Source: Chionoecetes opilio (Eukaryota > Arthropoda > Malacostraca > Decapoda > Majidae). Taken from it: a DNA stretch of 64,000 nt. The notes beneath the pieces were generated by a model. That model made no database searches, was not told the DNA's origin, and saw nothing but the letters and a program-made list of their open reading frames with translations. The translations under genes and the position numbers were made by a program. This document shows positions 10,680 to 24,444 of the stretch, one piece after another (within the stretch, counting starts at the first letter, position 1; every line of letters starts with the position of its first letter). The stretch lies in assembly GCA_016584305.1 (NCBI GenBank), contig JACEEZ010018580.1, positions 1-64,000 on the forward strand, given 5' to 3'.

Positions 10680-11630
10680 GAAGGCCCTAGTACAATAGCC
10701 CTCCGCAGGAGCTAGCCAAAAAGTCCGCCCGGAGGGCGGCTTTGCGGCTAGTATTATATAATATTAACTCAGTAATATACATAGTATCTCAATATCGGTA
10801 CCATCACTATTATTAGGCCTGTTCAAACTATTAAAAATTGTTATAAAAGTTTTTATGATAGTTTATAGAAATTATCATATATCAGTTTATTTCAAATATT
10901 TCCAGCTTAATCAGGAACACCCAGAGATACATAGAAATAAAGATGAGATACGTAGCTACATAGGAAGGAGTTTACATGGAAAAAGGTTATCAGTTAGTCT
11001 ATGTGTGTAGCTAGTATCATATAAAAATAACATTTGATTAACCCAGCAAAGATTACGCGATAACACAAGGTCATATTTTCCCTTATTTCAATAACTTCCA
11101 ACATATTATCAACACATATTAATACTCAACGGTGCGCCTAATAAGGAATATGTAGATGATGGAGAATTAACATGGATAATATCATGATTTAGAATAGAAT
11201 ATTATTTGAAATAATTTCCCAGCTACCAATGCACTAAACTGCCAGACGTACGATAGCCATTACAAAGGGTTAAAAACCCACAAAAGGCCTAAATTGTCAC
11301 CCTTAACCAGTCGATAACATAATGACAACTTAATTATAACATGTTTTCGCTCCTTCATTATCTCGAAATAGACTGAATAATATAAATAATTGCAGTACGA
11401 CACGTTTTTTTTAGGAATTCCTCGGCAGCGTTGTGTCAGTGAGTGAAATCAGTTAGTTGGAAAACGCACAAGTGGGTGGATGTAGTTATGTTCGCCGCAA
11501 CCTATATCCTTCTACATGGCTGTACAGTGTTCCATGTACACCAGCATGTAAACCCAATAACGAAAATGTTTTTGTACTTAAGAAATAAACAATGTCCGTA
11601 GCAATTATGATCTCCTTTTCATCGTATTAC
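10680..11630. other. AT-rich intergenic sequence, no gene recognised
   Basis: No convincing frame or repeat boundary. A few ATATCAT-type phrases only. Confidence 0.4.
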
Positions 11631-11639
11631 TGGATAACG

Positions 11640-11988
11640 ACATAGGAATATTTATGGTTATACTTTCTAAGTATATTGCAGCTATAGTAATGTTTTTATA
11701 AGTGTTGAATAGCCCATTAGTCTATTAATCGGCTAATGGGTTGTGCAACACCCCTTAAAACATTACTATATCTGCAATATACTTAGAAAGTATAACCATA
11801 AATATTCCTCAATCAGTTAATTTAACAGCGGCAAATGGTCATATGCCCTACGGCGGGCCGCTGGGAGCGGCCCGCCGGTGAGCCTCTGAGCAAATTCCCA
11901 GCGGCCCTACGTCGTACACTTCCGTCGGGCCGCCGGTAAGACATACGGAGGGCCTCCGGAGGCCCTCCGTCTTTGCGTTTGCTGGGTC
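11640..11988. mobile_element. element D copy 1: AT palindrome plus GC-rich palindromes
   Basis: 11640-11815 is an AT-rich palindrome (AATATTTATGGTTATACTTT and its complement). 11820-11988 holds GC-rich palindromes, including GGGCCTCCGGAGGCCC, and ends in TTTGCGTTTGCTGGG. The region 11724-11988 recurs in inverted orientation at 15203-15504, where it begins CCCAGCAAACACAAAG. The CCCAGCAAAC end looks like a DNA-transposon terminus; a TSD was not seen. Confidence 0.65.
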
Positions 11989-12339
11989 CGTTAGGCGGTG
12001 ACTGCTTTTTTTTTTAGTTAGAGCCAGCAGTCACCGCCTAACGGAGCTCCTGGCGGGGATAACATTCTCCACGCCCAGTAAAATTGTGTTGCCCACACAA
12101 TGACGAACGGAACCCAAGAACTCAGGCGTTCCATTTGCGCACGAAAACCTGGGTCCGAGGCGACGCGCGTAGTGACTTAGCAAAACCCTTGAACTTTCTC
12201 AACCCACATTTGGAGGTCGGTAGACAGTAGAGTTTTCAGTTCATAACAAACAATGACCGCCTTGGGCCCTTTTTCATCTTATCGTGAAGGGTTTTCCGCA
12301 TGCACGAGTCGGAGAGGATGTCAGACAGGCCTACAAAGG

Positions 12340-12745
<406 letters not shown>

Positions 12746-13143
12746 CACCCACTGATGACTAGTCGCTAATAAACTATCGCTATTATACTGAATTCGGTAC
12801 CGTAACACGTAATTTATGCCAAAAATGCCAGCAGTGGATGTTGCTGGTACATAATTTATTTCTGTTTATCATCAGAATCATCGTATAATTAATGCGAGCA
12901 CAGCCCTACTCAAGACAGGAGAAAACGCCCCTTCCTCTTGCCTCGCCAGCTGAGTTTGTTTGTAAACAAAAAAACGGGGTTTTTGCGTTCCATTTGTGAC
13001 ACGCGAACCCAGAATCAGGAACTGAACCCAACCCTGAACTGAAACTGGTTCCTGGAATTTGGACACATATGGAAGAGGCCTTTGAATTAAACAACTGATG
13101 TTTTCTCTTGACTCATTTATTTCCAAGGATTTTTTGTATATTA

Positions 13144-14678
13144 CCGTAGATAACAGTCAAGTCGCCAGTTCAACGTTTCATTGTTATTTACAGACGTGTG
13201 GTGGCGTTGATACTTACATTTCTACATCCATGATTTCGGGAAAGTTAGAAGAGGCTATCTGGAAAGTCTGTGTCATTTTGTGTCTTCATCTGTGTCATAT
13301 TAGGGCTATAAATGAACAAATTACAAAAGTAAAACCGAGTGGCGACCTTGCTATACCTACTACAGTAAATCGCCAGCTACGGTAGTATTTTAACCCAACA
13401 GTTGAGTCGCCACTCTGGGGAATTCAGGGAAATTAGAGGTAAAGTAAAACAAATCTCTATATATATTAGCTGCGGAAGATGCTTGAATATATAAAAATTC
13501 CTCTGCCAACGTGAAAACAAATTCTATTCAAGTTTGAAAGATCTGGCAAGTCTGTGTCCTGCCGCCCGAAAGGTGATAAGCTCTACTGTCTGTCGTCGCG
13601 CCAAGAAAAACGTGAGATGCAAAATGCGCAACAGTTATACTTGCAGATACAAAGCATAAAACAACGCTGAAACAGAGTAGATTATACAGCCATGATAGGC
13701 GTATTTTGTGCGTCCCCTTGCAAGTAAAATTTTACTTATTTAAGCTCCGCCCACTTATTTTTTACTCTCTTGCGTGTACAGAAAACTGAGCAGAGACACT
13801 CCCGGCAGCGAATTTTACTCTTTTCCTGTAAAAATATACAGTCGTGGGTGTGGGTGGTGGTTTCAAGAGCCTGGCCAATCAGATCGCGCGCATGAGAAAA
13901 TCTTATCAGAACTCCTCCCGTAAATGTTATGCGTTCGCCGATTTCGGCAGCTGGCGGCCCTCGATGTCATGGCTGTAGCTCCGAAACTAACCACAGGATT
14001 TTCTTGAAAATAATCTCATTGTGATTCCCACACAAAGTTACCAAACTTATCGTTAAACAAACCCTTACCTAACCTAACCTAACCTAACCTAACGTTTTTC
14101 TAACCTAACCTAACCTATAGGTTAGTGCGAGCTTCGGCTCGCCCTCAAGTCTGCCGAAAAGGGCGAACGCCTGGAGATTTGAGGCAGGAGCAGAAAAGAG
14201 AAAAGAGGAGAAGAGAAAAAAAGGGAAGAGAAAGAAGGAAAGAAATGGAAAAAGAAAGGAAAGGAAAGGGAAGGGAAAGGAAGAAAAGAGAAGAGAGGAA
14301 AAGTGATAAGTGTAAATGATAAATTGTTGCTGTCTTCCATGATGGCAACATGATGTACCATGATTCCGTACGTCTTCGAATTACAGTTGGTAATTTTTTT
14401 AAGTTGTGAGAGCGAGGTCTGTCTGGCTCTCCCAGTGAATGTACGATACATTTTCCTTCGGCTTCGTCTGTAGAAGCGTCTGGCAGCGCTACAATCGTAT
14501 TTTGTGATGGCAAGCAGGGGCGGAGCTTAAATAAGTATAATTTTACTTCCAAGGGGAGGCACAAAATACGCCTATAAACTACTATGTATCATTTTCAGTG
14601 GCACATAAAAATCAGTAGTGATGCTATAATTCGTAATATTTGGCGCCTGGCGACATGACTGCAGGTGGCGACTTGACT
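13144..14678 (+). mobile_element. element A copy 1, left part (TA target), interrupted by elements B and C
   Basis: The left end, after TA at 13142-13143, reads CCGTAGATAACAGTCAAGTC. Segments match copy 2 at 54565-55024: 13190-13320, 13655-13697 and 14573-14678. Element B splits it at 13698-14572. The right part stops at GGCGACTTGACT (14678), where element C begins. The missing final bases (GTTATCTACGG then TA) appear at 26392-26404, directly after the far end of element C. Confidence 0.7.
13698..14572. mobile_element. element B: 875-bp inverted-repeat element with TA TSD
   Basis: Termini GGCGTATTTTGTGCG (13698) and the complement ending AAAATACGCC (14572) form roughly 50-bp inverted repeats (shared GGAGCTTAAATAAGTA region). 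The TA target duplication (13696-13697, 14573-14574) is confirmed by the uninterrupted site CATGATATAAACTAC in element A copy 2 near 54904. The interior has CCTAA arrays at 14066-14116 and an A/G-rich tract at 14195-14300. No transposase frame: a non-autonomous Tc1/mariner-type element is likely. Confidence 0.8.
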
Positions 14679-15202
14679 CCCAGCCAGCACACTTACATGG
14701 GACCCATGTGAGATCTTCATGGTAATTGGTGGGCTAGGTGGGCATAGGTAAGGGATGGGCAAATCCATGGGCTATAGATGGGACCCATATGGGTTGCCCA
14801 CAATAGTGGCCATTTTTCCGAAGTGACAAAATTGCATAGCAAATCGTCCAATCGACTGAGAAAATAAACCTTGAGGCAATTATTCAAATATATAGCCATG
14901 GTTTAGTAGAGGAATGTTACATAGGTTTTACCTGGGCTCTATGTGGGCTTCCCATATAGATATACATTTTTACCATCATTCCACAACTATGCAGTAGACT
15001 GTCTGAATGATTGTGATATTATCGCTGAGGAAATAATTCTAATAAATTTCGATGAACATGAATGTTTTGGAGATTTTTATGCACAGAGATAGACAGTGTT
15101 TGTATGGGTTAAACACGGGATATACATGGGCTGCCCATATTATAAGTATATTTTTTGTAACGTCAATTAATTAATGACAAAATTGCATAGCAAATCGTCC
15201 AA
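14679..15202 (+). mobile_element. left end of element C
   Basis: It starts CCCAGCCAGCACACTTACAT, followed by CATGGGACCCATGTG palindromic phrases and GGGCTAT/TGGGTT variants. The inverted partner (GGTGCTGGCTGGG) is at 26377-26389 with matching CATGGGTCCCATG; a second partner-like end is at 25007-25019. Confidence 0.6.
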
Positions 15203-15504
15203 TACCCAGCAAACACAAAGACGGAGGGCCTCCGGAGGCCCTCCGTATGTCTTATCGGCGGCCCGACGGAAGTGTACGACGTAGGGCCGCTGGGAATTTG
15301 CTCAGAGGCTCACCGGCGGGCCGCTCCCAGCGGCCCGCCGTAGGGCATATGACCATTTGCCGCTGTTATATTAACTGATTGAGGAATATTTATGGTTATA
15401 CTGTCTAAGTATATTGCAGATATAGTAATGTTTTAAGGGGTGTTGCACAACCCATTAGTCTATTAATCGGCTAATGGGTTGTGCAACACCCCTTAAAACA
15501 TTAA
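15203..15504. mobile_element. element D copy 2, inverted relative to copy 1
   Basis: It begins CCCAGCAAACACAAAGACGG, contains the same GC palindromes as 11820-11988, and ends in a near-perfect palindrome centred on CTATTAATCGG (15429-15504; arms TTTTAAGGGGTGTTGCACAA). The second half of the AT palindrome seen in copy 1 is missing. Confidence 0.65.
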
Positions 15505-16207
15505 GTTTATTTTGATTTTTCCCTAGATTAGGCCACTTTTTGTTGAGGAAGATAAACGCCTTTTTTTTTTCTTCTTTTTTCGCCACCCAAAACCCCGTTT
15601 CCCGACCACAGGCCCCCGAGTGAAGGATAGAGGGGAAGATGTTAAGTAGTTCAGTTCAGTTGTGGGTCGGGAGTCGGGCCTTTTTCAACGGCACTCCTCG
15701 ACGTGTTTCTTCTTGCTGTCTGGGTCTTTAATTAGTTTTCTTCTCTTATTCTATCTTATTAGTTTCTTTCTTTTTCTTTCTTCTTATTTTCTCTGGTCAT
15801 CCAAAAACTGTTGATTGTTCTTTTTGCTTCTTCTACATTCCCCTCTTCAAACAAATACTCCCCCACTATATCCTCTTCCTCCTCTAGGTAAGATTGTTGT
15901 AGCCTCACATTTTTCTTTCTTACGTAACCTATCATCATTGGGGGGGTTTCGTCCCCCCAGAATCCCCTTGTGTTATTTTTAATTTCTGCCAGCTGTTGTA
16001 GGGGTTAGAAATACTCACTTATGATGCGAACGAAACGTTCAGGATACTAAAGACAACCGATCATGCATTGGTTAAAACTGCACATATACATGGGTACTAA
16101 AACTGCATTTGGTAAATTTCCAGTTTGACACCGAATTCATTTTGGTGGACGAAACAATTTTTTTCTGGTGAGTTTTCAATGCATTTCAAGGCATTCACAC
16201 CAAGCAG
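15505..16207. other. putative intron/intergenic sequence, no gene recognised
   Basis: T-rich stretch at 15530-15860 and a G-run near 15942. It lies immediately 5' of the first DOP1-like exon. Confidence 0.4.
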
Positions 16208-16360
16208 AGTGGCGTGGGGGGGCTGCTGTGGAATGGGTGTGTGCAGCAGCAAGCCCTGGTGGAGATGATGTCGCTGCGGTGCTTGCTGCCGCTGCACACC
16301 CTGGTGGCCACCGTCAGGCAGGTGGTCAAACAGCCGCCCATTGTGGAGGGATCCCAGCAG
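16208..16360 (+). pseudogene. DOP1-like exon 1 of fragment
   Basis: 51 in-frame codons between an acceptor-like ACCAAGCAG and the donor CAG|GTGAAG. The end is in phase 0. The encoded segment is helical and leucine-rich (EMMSLRCLLPLHTLV). Confidence 0.65.
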
Positions 16361-16393
16361 GTGAAGTGCACACGTGTAGAGGGACTAGAAGTA

Positions 16394-16530
16394 ACTATAT
16401 ATTGCCTCATATAATTTGCCTGTGATAAAAGATATATTGCCTCATGTAATATGCCTGTGATAAAAGATATATTGCCTCATGTAATATGCCTGTGATAAAA
16501 GATATTTTCCTCATGTAATACACCTGTGAT
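16394..16530 (+). repeat. roughly 35-bp tandem repeat, 4 units, in the intron
   Basis: GCCTCATGTAATATGCC then TGTGATAAAAGATATATT repeats four times; a fifth degenerate copy lies at 16915-16960. Confidence 0.85.
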
Positions 16531-17021
16531 AAAAGTAATGATAATAGTGACGGTACAGGTGTTACTATTATCAGGTGAAGCGGTACAGGTGTTACTATTA
16601 TCTATTAGCAGGTGAAGTGCCAGTGCCGTTTCTAGCCTTTTTGGGGCCTTATGCGAAATGCTGTTTGGGGACTATTTTGTAAAACTATGGTGGGGGAATT
16701 TCTAGCCTCTAAGGTGGTCCGGGGGCACGCCATTAGTAGGTAAATGCATAAATTTGGTGTCTTTTAAGAGGATAAGAGACTAGATTAAAAAATAATAATA
16801 ATAATGGCAGCTTGGGGGCCCCTTGGTTATTTTTGGGGCCTATGCAAGCGCGTAGTTCGCACATAGTAAGAAACAGCCCTGTGAAGTGCAGACATGTAGA
16901 GTGACTAGAAATCACAAAATATTTCCTCGTGTAACATGCCGGTGATAAAAGATATAATTTAATAAGGATTTTGTGTGTTTGAAATGTGTGGTGTTCATGG
17001 TCATTATTGTCTGTGCCGCAG

Positions 17022-17245
17022 ATCCTGCCCCTGGAGGTGTGTGTGCTGCAGGTGTTCTACGTGTATGCGCAGCAGTGTCCCGGGTCTCAGCTGGGGGAGT
17101 GCTGGGTGGCACTGCTGTCCATGGTGAGGGAGGGAATGCTCACACTCCCCCCCGGCACAGCTGGTTCTCCTAGCCATACTTAACGAATTTGTGCAATGAG
17201 CGCCAGCCTTACAGGAGAAGAAAGATGTCAAAGAACTACGTACAG
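17022..17245 (+). pseudogene. DOP1-like exon 2 of fragment, frameshift and stop
   Basis: It starts in phase 0 after CTGTGCCGCAG. The frame reads well to the C-run at 17147-17153, then must shift to read VLLAILNEFVQ, then meets TGA at 17197-17199. The donor region CTACGTACAG|GTCAGA does not restore phase with the next exon. Confidence 0.65.
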
Positions 17246-17270
17246 GTCAGAATGTAGTCATGTGTTTTAA

Positions 17271-18458
<1,188 letters not shown>

Positions 18459-18752
18459 TTAAATCAGTAATATCCTGCGTCCCCTGAACCATGGCTGCCA
18501 CAACCATCAACTGTGATCTTTGTGCCAAGTTACTACTTTTTGCATTTTCCCTGTGCATGTTTACTGTTTTGTAGAAACTCTTTATTTTATGAGCTGTAAA
18601 TGTAGCCAAGTATTTTCTGATGTTCCAAAGGTTTCTAGCCTTTAATGGGTAAAGGTCAATCTGTTGAATTATCAATGAAAAAAAAGGAATTGTTCTTATC
18701 TCATTTTTACTAGGAAGCTTTTTCAATGTAGATTTCTTCTCTTTCCCTGCAG

Positions 18753-18911
18753 GAGGTGTCAAGCAAATTGCTGGAATCCTGCAGTAATATTGCCGGCTCG
18801 GGCCTTGGGTCCACCACCTGGCTGAGACGCAACCTCACGGTGAAGGCCAAGGATAGTATATACTATCCTTGGTGAAGGCAGAGCACCAGGAGAAGAAAGT
18901 AGGCGTTAACG
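18753..18911 (+). pseudogene. DOP1-like exon 3 of fragment with palindrome insertion
   Basis: Acceptor TTTCCCTGCAG then GAGGTGTCAAGC. The frame runs to CTCACGGTGAAGGC, where a 24-bp palindrome plus an 8-bp duplication (18848-18879) breaks it. Without those 32 bases the frame would continue through EHQEKK to a donor at 18912 (GTATGA), giving the phase that exon 19442 needs. Confidence 0.65.
18840..18879. mobile_element. 24-bp perfect palindrome flanked by 8-bp direct repeat
   Basis: GTGAAGGC occurs at 18840-18847 and 18872-18879. Between them CAAGGATAGTAT is joined directly to its reverse complement (18848-18871). This has the form of a minimal transposon made of two abutting termini, with the CA start and 8-bp TSD typical of hAT. 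Confidence 0.75.
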
Positions 18912-19359
18912 GTATGAAATTCTAGTTGCTCTCAGAACTGATACATAGTGTAATTCAGTTATCATATCTTTGATGCTGAGTATTGAAACCCCTTCAGGAA
19001 CTTGCCTACCTGCCTGCGACAGAAGAATATACACTTACACTTACTCCTGTCCATACACTGTACTCCTGCACACTCCATTCCTATAACTCTCCTTTCCCTC
19101 CTCTCTCCCAAGCACTCCAACACACTCCACATCTGCTATCCCTTCTCCTCTTCTTTCTCTTCTTCTTTCTTTCTTTTCCTTTTCTTTCCCTTTCCCACAT
19201 CTTGGAGGCTTTCCCCAAAACATTCACTCTTATATATCCTTCATGCCATATCATTTATTCCCTCATCTCAGTCACTCCAAGTCAGCAAACAGTCTGAGAT
19301 TGCTGTATTTTATCACTTCCATATGTGCAGAAATATGCTCGCAAGTTAAATCCAAAACA

Positions 19360-19430
19360 GGAACTACCACGTGTAGGTCTCATGGCCTCTTATAGCTTCC
19401 TTATTTTCTTATGCTCTTATGTTCTTATTT
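19360..19430 (-). mobile_element. CR1-like LINE 3' terminal fragment
   Basis: CAGGAACTACCACGTGTAGG, TCTCATGGCCTCTTATAGCT, then CCTTATTTTCTTATG. It matches the 3' end of the LINE at 55858-55922 in the same relative orientation to the repeat. Confidence 0.7.
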
Positions 19431-19441
19431 TGCTTTAACAG

Positions 19442-19601
19442 ATGCGTCAGTGTACAGTGTGGCGGCCCTGAGTGTGCTGGCGGAGCTGCTGGCGCCTCTG
19501 TTGGACGTACTGTACGTGCTGTACGTGAGTGAGAAGGACAAGGTGGTGCCACTGCTCACCAACATCATGGCCCACGTGGTGCCCTACCTGTGCAACCACA
19601 T
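19442..19601 (+). pseudogene. DOP1-like exon 4 of fragment
   Basis: It lies between an acceptor (GCTTTAACAG) and a strong donor (CACAT|GTGAGT). The frame is open and encodes leucine-rich helices (AALSVLAELLAPLLDV, VVPLLTNIMAHVVPYL). It contains a local duplication of YVLYV relative to what I expect for the family. Confidence 0.7.
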
Positions 19602-19607
19602 GTGAGT

Positions 19608-19670
19608 AATAAGAACATAAGAAAATAAGGAAGCTACATGAGGCTGTGAGACCTACACGTGGTCTTTCCT
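19608..19670 (+). mobile_element. CR1-like LINE 3' terminal fragment, opposite orientation
   Basis: AAGAACATAAGAAAATAAGG, AAGCTACATGAGGCTGTGAG, ACCTACACGTGG. It is the same 60-bp terminal motif as at 37915 and 55858. Confidence 0.7.
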
Positions 19671-20275
19671 GTTACAGTATTCGGAAATGACCACATTGTA
19701 CTAGAACACAAAAAAATGAATTTTGCAGAAAATGACACATTTACAAAACATCTGCATTATTTTTTTTAATCCTTTCGCTCACATTCATCCTTAACACATG
19801 GTAATCTTTTTGTTATGTAAGAACTTGAACATTGTATAGACAGTGAACATTTCAACATTTATTTATACTCATAAGGCTCTAATTCACATAATGTTTACTG
19901 TGGTTCTTCCTTGTGTGTGTGTGTCAGGCGCAGCAACATGCCGGCCTTTGCGGCGTGCTCGCAGCTGCTGTCGTCGCTGTCGGGGTACCAGTAGGGCTGG
20001 GCAGGAACCGTTAATTTTGGAACCGCAGGTTCCGGTTCCATAGACTCTCGGAATCGTTGGAACCGGTCCGGAACCGGTTCCGGTAATAAAAATAATAATA
20101 ATAATAATACAAAATATAGCAAATAAAAAAATACAAAAAACTTAAAATTAAAAAATTATTATAAATAGAAAATAAAAAATAAATAAAAATCAGTAAATAA
20201 AAAAATCTATAAATATATATACGAAATAAGTACATATATAAATATAAAATCAAAAAATATAAATTTTATAAAAAT

Positions 20276-20405
<130 letters not shown>

Positions 20406-20475
20406 CAGGAGAACCTCATTTAACCGGCATTTAAAACAACGGCAGCCTCAAAACAACGGCACTAATCGACCCAGG

Positions 20476-20511
<36 letters not shown>

Positions 20512-21122
20512 CTCCGGGCCTCCAGCAGGGAGGACCACGGGCTAGCTTGAGCTCGTCAGAGAGATCCTGTGAAAAAAGAGAGGAGAGTGTTCGTGCTGCT
20601 GGCGTGCAACACGAGGACTAGCTTGTCCATCCTGACGAGGAGTGTGGGGCACTCAGCAGGATAACCCAGGCCTTAATTAGGTATAATTATTTCAAAAACT
20701 GAGAAAATCGGCAGAAATTTAGTTCAAATTTGGCGGGGTACGCAGGGTTGGCAACCCTTTCATCCCTTTCACTGGTAAACTCTGGAACTCTCTTCCTGTT
20801 TCTAGTTTTCCACTTTCCTATGACTTAAATCTTTTCAAAGGAAGAGTAACAAGACACCTCCCGAACTAAATTGGCTCACCCCTCTTTTTTATTTTATTCT
20901 CTTACTGTCTTCTTTATAGGGACTGGCAACTAAGCGGGCTTTGTGTTACCCATTTTTGTTGTGCCCTTGGCCAGTTCCTTTGATGTATAAAAAAAAAATT
21001 AAAAAAATTAAAAAAATGGGATTTTGGGCGATTCCATAAGAGTAACTCTCAAAACAACGGCAAAATGAGTTATCCGGCATGCGCTCCCCCCCCGAGGGTG
21101 CCGGATAAACGAGGTTTTCCTG
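20406..21122. mobile_element. element H copy 1, pogo/Tigger-like termini, TA TSD
   Basis: Ends CAGGAGAACCTCATTTAACC and the complement of CAGGAAAACCTCGTTTATCC, flanked by TA at 20404-20405 and 21123-21124. The interior carries a long T-run, a SINE-like piece (20515-20665) and a LINE 3' fragment (about 20750-20980). Copy 2 is at 41194-41632. Confidence 0.75.
20750..20980 (+). mobile_element. jockey/RTE-like LINE 3' fragment
   Basis: Encodes a broken version of the LINE C-terminus (PFTGKLWNSLP-like, then YDLNLFK, RRVTRHLPN) and a tail GGCCAGTTCC. Same family as 48125-48840. Confidence 0.6.
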
Positions 21123-21504
<382 letters not shown>

Positions 21505-21639
21505 TATAAATTATTATATTATAATTTAGTCTTTGCGGTACGCCACTGCCTATGAGTCATATTATTAATACAAATACAAGCTTCATTTACCTGAGAAAAG
21601 TATCCAAGTTACACAACATCTGTGCCGTTCACATTGTCC

Positions 21640-22200
21640 ACATTTCGTCTCTACAGCTGGCCACACACACACCGGCGCGGCCTGTCCACCCGACGAAAAG
21701 GGGCGTGGCTAGAGGCGGCCGGTGTGTGTGTGGGGGTGATTTTCATCCGGCGGGGCCTGTCGCAGCGGCCGGATGAAAATCAGTCGACGCTTGAAAATTC
21801 CGTCCGGCGCGGCCTGCCGCCTGCGTGTGTGTGGGTGCCTTCCGGCGCGGCCCACCCCTCACTCGGCCAGATAATGACTAACTGTACCAGTTATAATTGT
21901 ATTTATGATAATATAGGTATTATATATGACGTATTATATATAGTATGACGTATTATATATAGGTATTATATATGGCTGCACATGCAGCCATCACCAACAA
22001 GTCATTTTCGGACAGCGGATTCATGTTGTCACCACGGTAGTCCGACGTGTACTGTATATTTTCATGAGGCGGCCGGTGTGTGTGTGGGTCTCGTCCGGCG
22101 AACGATGCCTCGCCACTTTTTGTCGGCCGGACAGGCCGTGCCGGTGTGTGTGTGGCCGGCTTACCAGTTGTCCACATTTCGTCTCTACCAGTTGTCCACA
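21640..22200. repeat. GC-rich nested inverted repeats (CGGCGCGGCC / CCACACACACACC)
   Basis: CCACACACACACCGGCGCGG (21661) recurs inverted (22138-22155). TCCACATTTCGTCTCTAC lies in the same orientation outside both arms (21638, 22169). This looks like an element within the hAT-like insertion. Frames here are tandem artefacts. Confidence 0.55.
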
Positions 22201-22339
22201 TTTCAAGGCATGGCATGGGGGGGGGGGGCATGCGGCCATACCCCCCCCCTTTGCAAAGAATAAATAATAATAAATAAATATATTCATCGAACGAAAAAAA
22301 AATTAAACGATTTTTTTTTATCCTTGCCAGTATATAACT

Positions 22340-22480
22340 TATTTATATTAAAGTATTCGTCCAGACTCATTTTTTATTTGCATAAGTATGTTGAATGTTC
22401 ATTCAAAATACCTACCTAATCCACACAAAAAAATTCATTTCTTCGCCTTATTTCCGTGAAAACACGACTTTTGTATAACC
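22340..22480 (+). repeat. dispersed repeat, second copy at 28940-29070
   Basis: TATGTTGAATGTTCATTCAA and neighbouring phrases (TCCAGACTCATTTTTT, CTAATCCAC) occur in the same order at both sites. Confidence 0.7.
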
Positions 22481-22947
22481 GTTTTGTTTTGTTTGGCCCC
22501 CCACTTTTCAAATTTATGGGTACCGGTTCCCAGCCAGTCGTGGCGGAACCGTCGGAACCGGTTCCCAGAACCGGTTCTCGCCCAGCCCTAGGTAGGCCTA
22601 CCAGTACACAGTGCGGGTGTGGCGGCGCGACGTGCTGGACCTGCTGCTGGACACCCACACCTTCATGATGCTGCCGCCCTGCCTCACCTACTGACGCACC
22701 ATCGTAGACTACCTCTGCACCCATGACAAAAGTCAAGGAACTGTTAGGCAAGTCCCTTGATTCCCTGTAGATTATCATCATCATCATCACTAGCTATTAT
22801 GATTTATTTTTCTGATCTCTGCTCCTCCTTTATGATCTCCCTGAGCGACCGAGATGAGCACCGAGGCCTAGAAAGCAAAGAGTATTGTCTGAATGTAGAA
22901 TGTGTTAGACTACAGAATTCAATAAATTTTTGTTGTAGGCTACACAG

Positions 22948-23440
22948 AGCTGGGCACTAAATTCCAAATACTAAAATACAAATGAAATACAAAATCCTTA
23001 ATACTTCAATTGTATTTAAATACATTTTTAAATACATTTTAAATACACACATTTTTACATGTATTCAGTAATTCATGATTAACAATATAAAATGCTTGAT
23101 AAATGATAAAGGATACTTTCCTATTGTATATTTCCTGAACTGAACAACAATAACTGTAACTTCAGTAACAGCTTCAGTTACCGTAGTCGTGACTCACACC
23201 GTGTTCACAATTTCACTAACATCAGGGTTGCCAGATAGTTGGACGGGTTTATGGCCAAATTTCCTGATAAAAAAGTACTTACAGTATTATATTATGAGTA
23301 TTTAAACACTAATTAAATTATTTAAATACTGTATTTAAATACGTGAAAACCAATGTATTTAAAAATGCAGTTCTAAATACACAAATGTATTTAAATTTCT
23401 TATTTAAATACAAATTTATTTAAATACTACCCAGCTCTGG
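22948..23440. mobile_element. AT-rich hAT-like MITE
   Basis: Inverted ends CAGAGCTGGGCA (22951) and its complement GCCCAGCTCTG-like end (23430-23440), with an interior of TATTTAAATAC palindromes. A clean 8-bp TSD is not present (GTTGTA occurs near both flanks only approximately). Confidence 0.5.
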
Positions 23441-23575
23441 TTGTACACTTGGCATGTATAGTCCTGCTTGGTAAAATACCAGACTTTCAATACAGAAACT
23501 TTATGGTCCTATCAGTAGCAATTCGTATGCTTGTGAGTGACCTTGTGTTCACTTCACTGTGACTGCTGAAAAGCT

Positions 23576-24025
23576 ACTTGAGCATTTTGTAAAATATTTT
23601 GCTGGTATATATGGTGCAGATGGGCTTGTCTATAATGTTTATAGTTTGACTCACATTGTCAGGATGTGTGTCGATATGGGGCTCCAGATAATATTTCTTG
23701 CTTCCCATATGAAAATGTGTTAAACGAATTAAAACATATGGTAGGAAGACCTCAAAATCCAGTAGCGCAACTGTTATGCCGTATTTCAGTAAAAGAAAGG
23801 TCTGATAAAAGCCATTTTTACATAAATTCCAGTAGAAAAAACTGCCATGGTAAACCACACTTGACAGGTCCTATCCCTCTTGAGTACAGTAAGTGTCAAC
23901 AGTACAAAAAATACCGTGGTGACAAAGTTTATATTGGATGCAATGAAGGGGACAACTGTTTTGATATAAACAATAGAGTTGTGATTGTGAAAAAATTGTT
24001 CTTGTCACCAACTGGAAAAACTTAG
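23576..24025 (+). pseudogene. transposon-derived protein fragment (CACTA/DUF4218-like)
   Basis: A frame from 23576 reads FAGIYGADGLVYNVYSLTHI; after a one-base shift near 23660 it continues CRYGAPDNISCFPYEN, then LKHMVGRPQNPVAQLL. The SCFPYENxLxxLK block followed by a basic PxxQL-xR helix is typical of C-terminal domains that accompany CACTA-type and related transposases in animals. The remainder (to 24025) is cysteine-containing (CQQYKKY, GCNEGDNC) and ends at a stop. No catalytic domain or TIR was found. Confidence 0.45.
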
Positions 24026-24444
24026 TTTTTCAAGAAATTTTTAAAGATCAGTGGATTTTTTTTATCATCTTTTTATCATCTATCATCATCAGGCCATTGG
24101 TAATTAGTGTCTTCCCAGAATCATAGGGTATCGCTGGGATGATTATGTGTCAAATCAGCGATTGCACCGTGAGACTGAATCGAGGCCTATTATCTGCATA
24201 GTCCGTCAGTGCCAACTTCGGCTATATGATGAGCATGTGGCACGCTACCCTGAAACCGATCCTTCCCATCAGGTTATATCTACATCTTTTTTCATATAGC
24301 TGTTTAACGTCAGATTTTCCCATAATGTCTTATGAGGTTAGACGGTCGATGATACGCTTTCAATTATATTACCGGCGTTCACCATTTAAATTTGTGGCAG
24401 AAGAAGAATTACACAATAACAAAAAAGAAGGTATATTGTATCTG

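Noticed and set aside
22942..23450. 8-bp TSD for the AT-rich hAT-like element
   Set aside because: GTTGTA occurs near both flanks but not at equivalent distances, so the boundaries stay uncertain.
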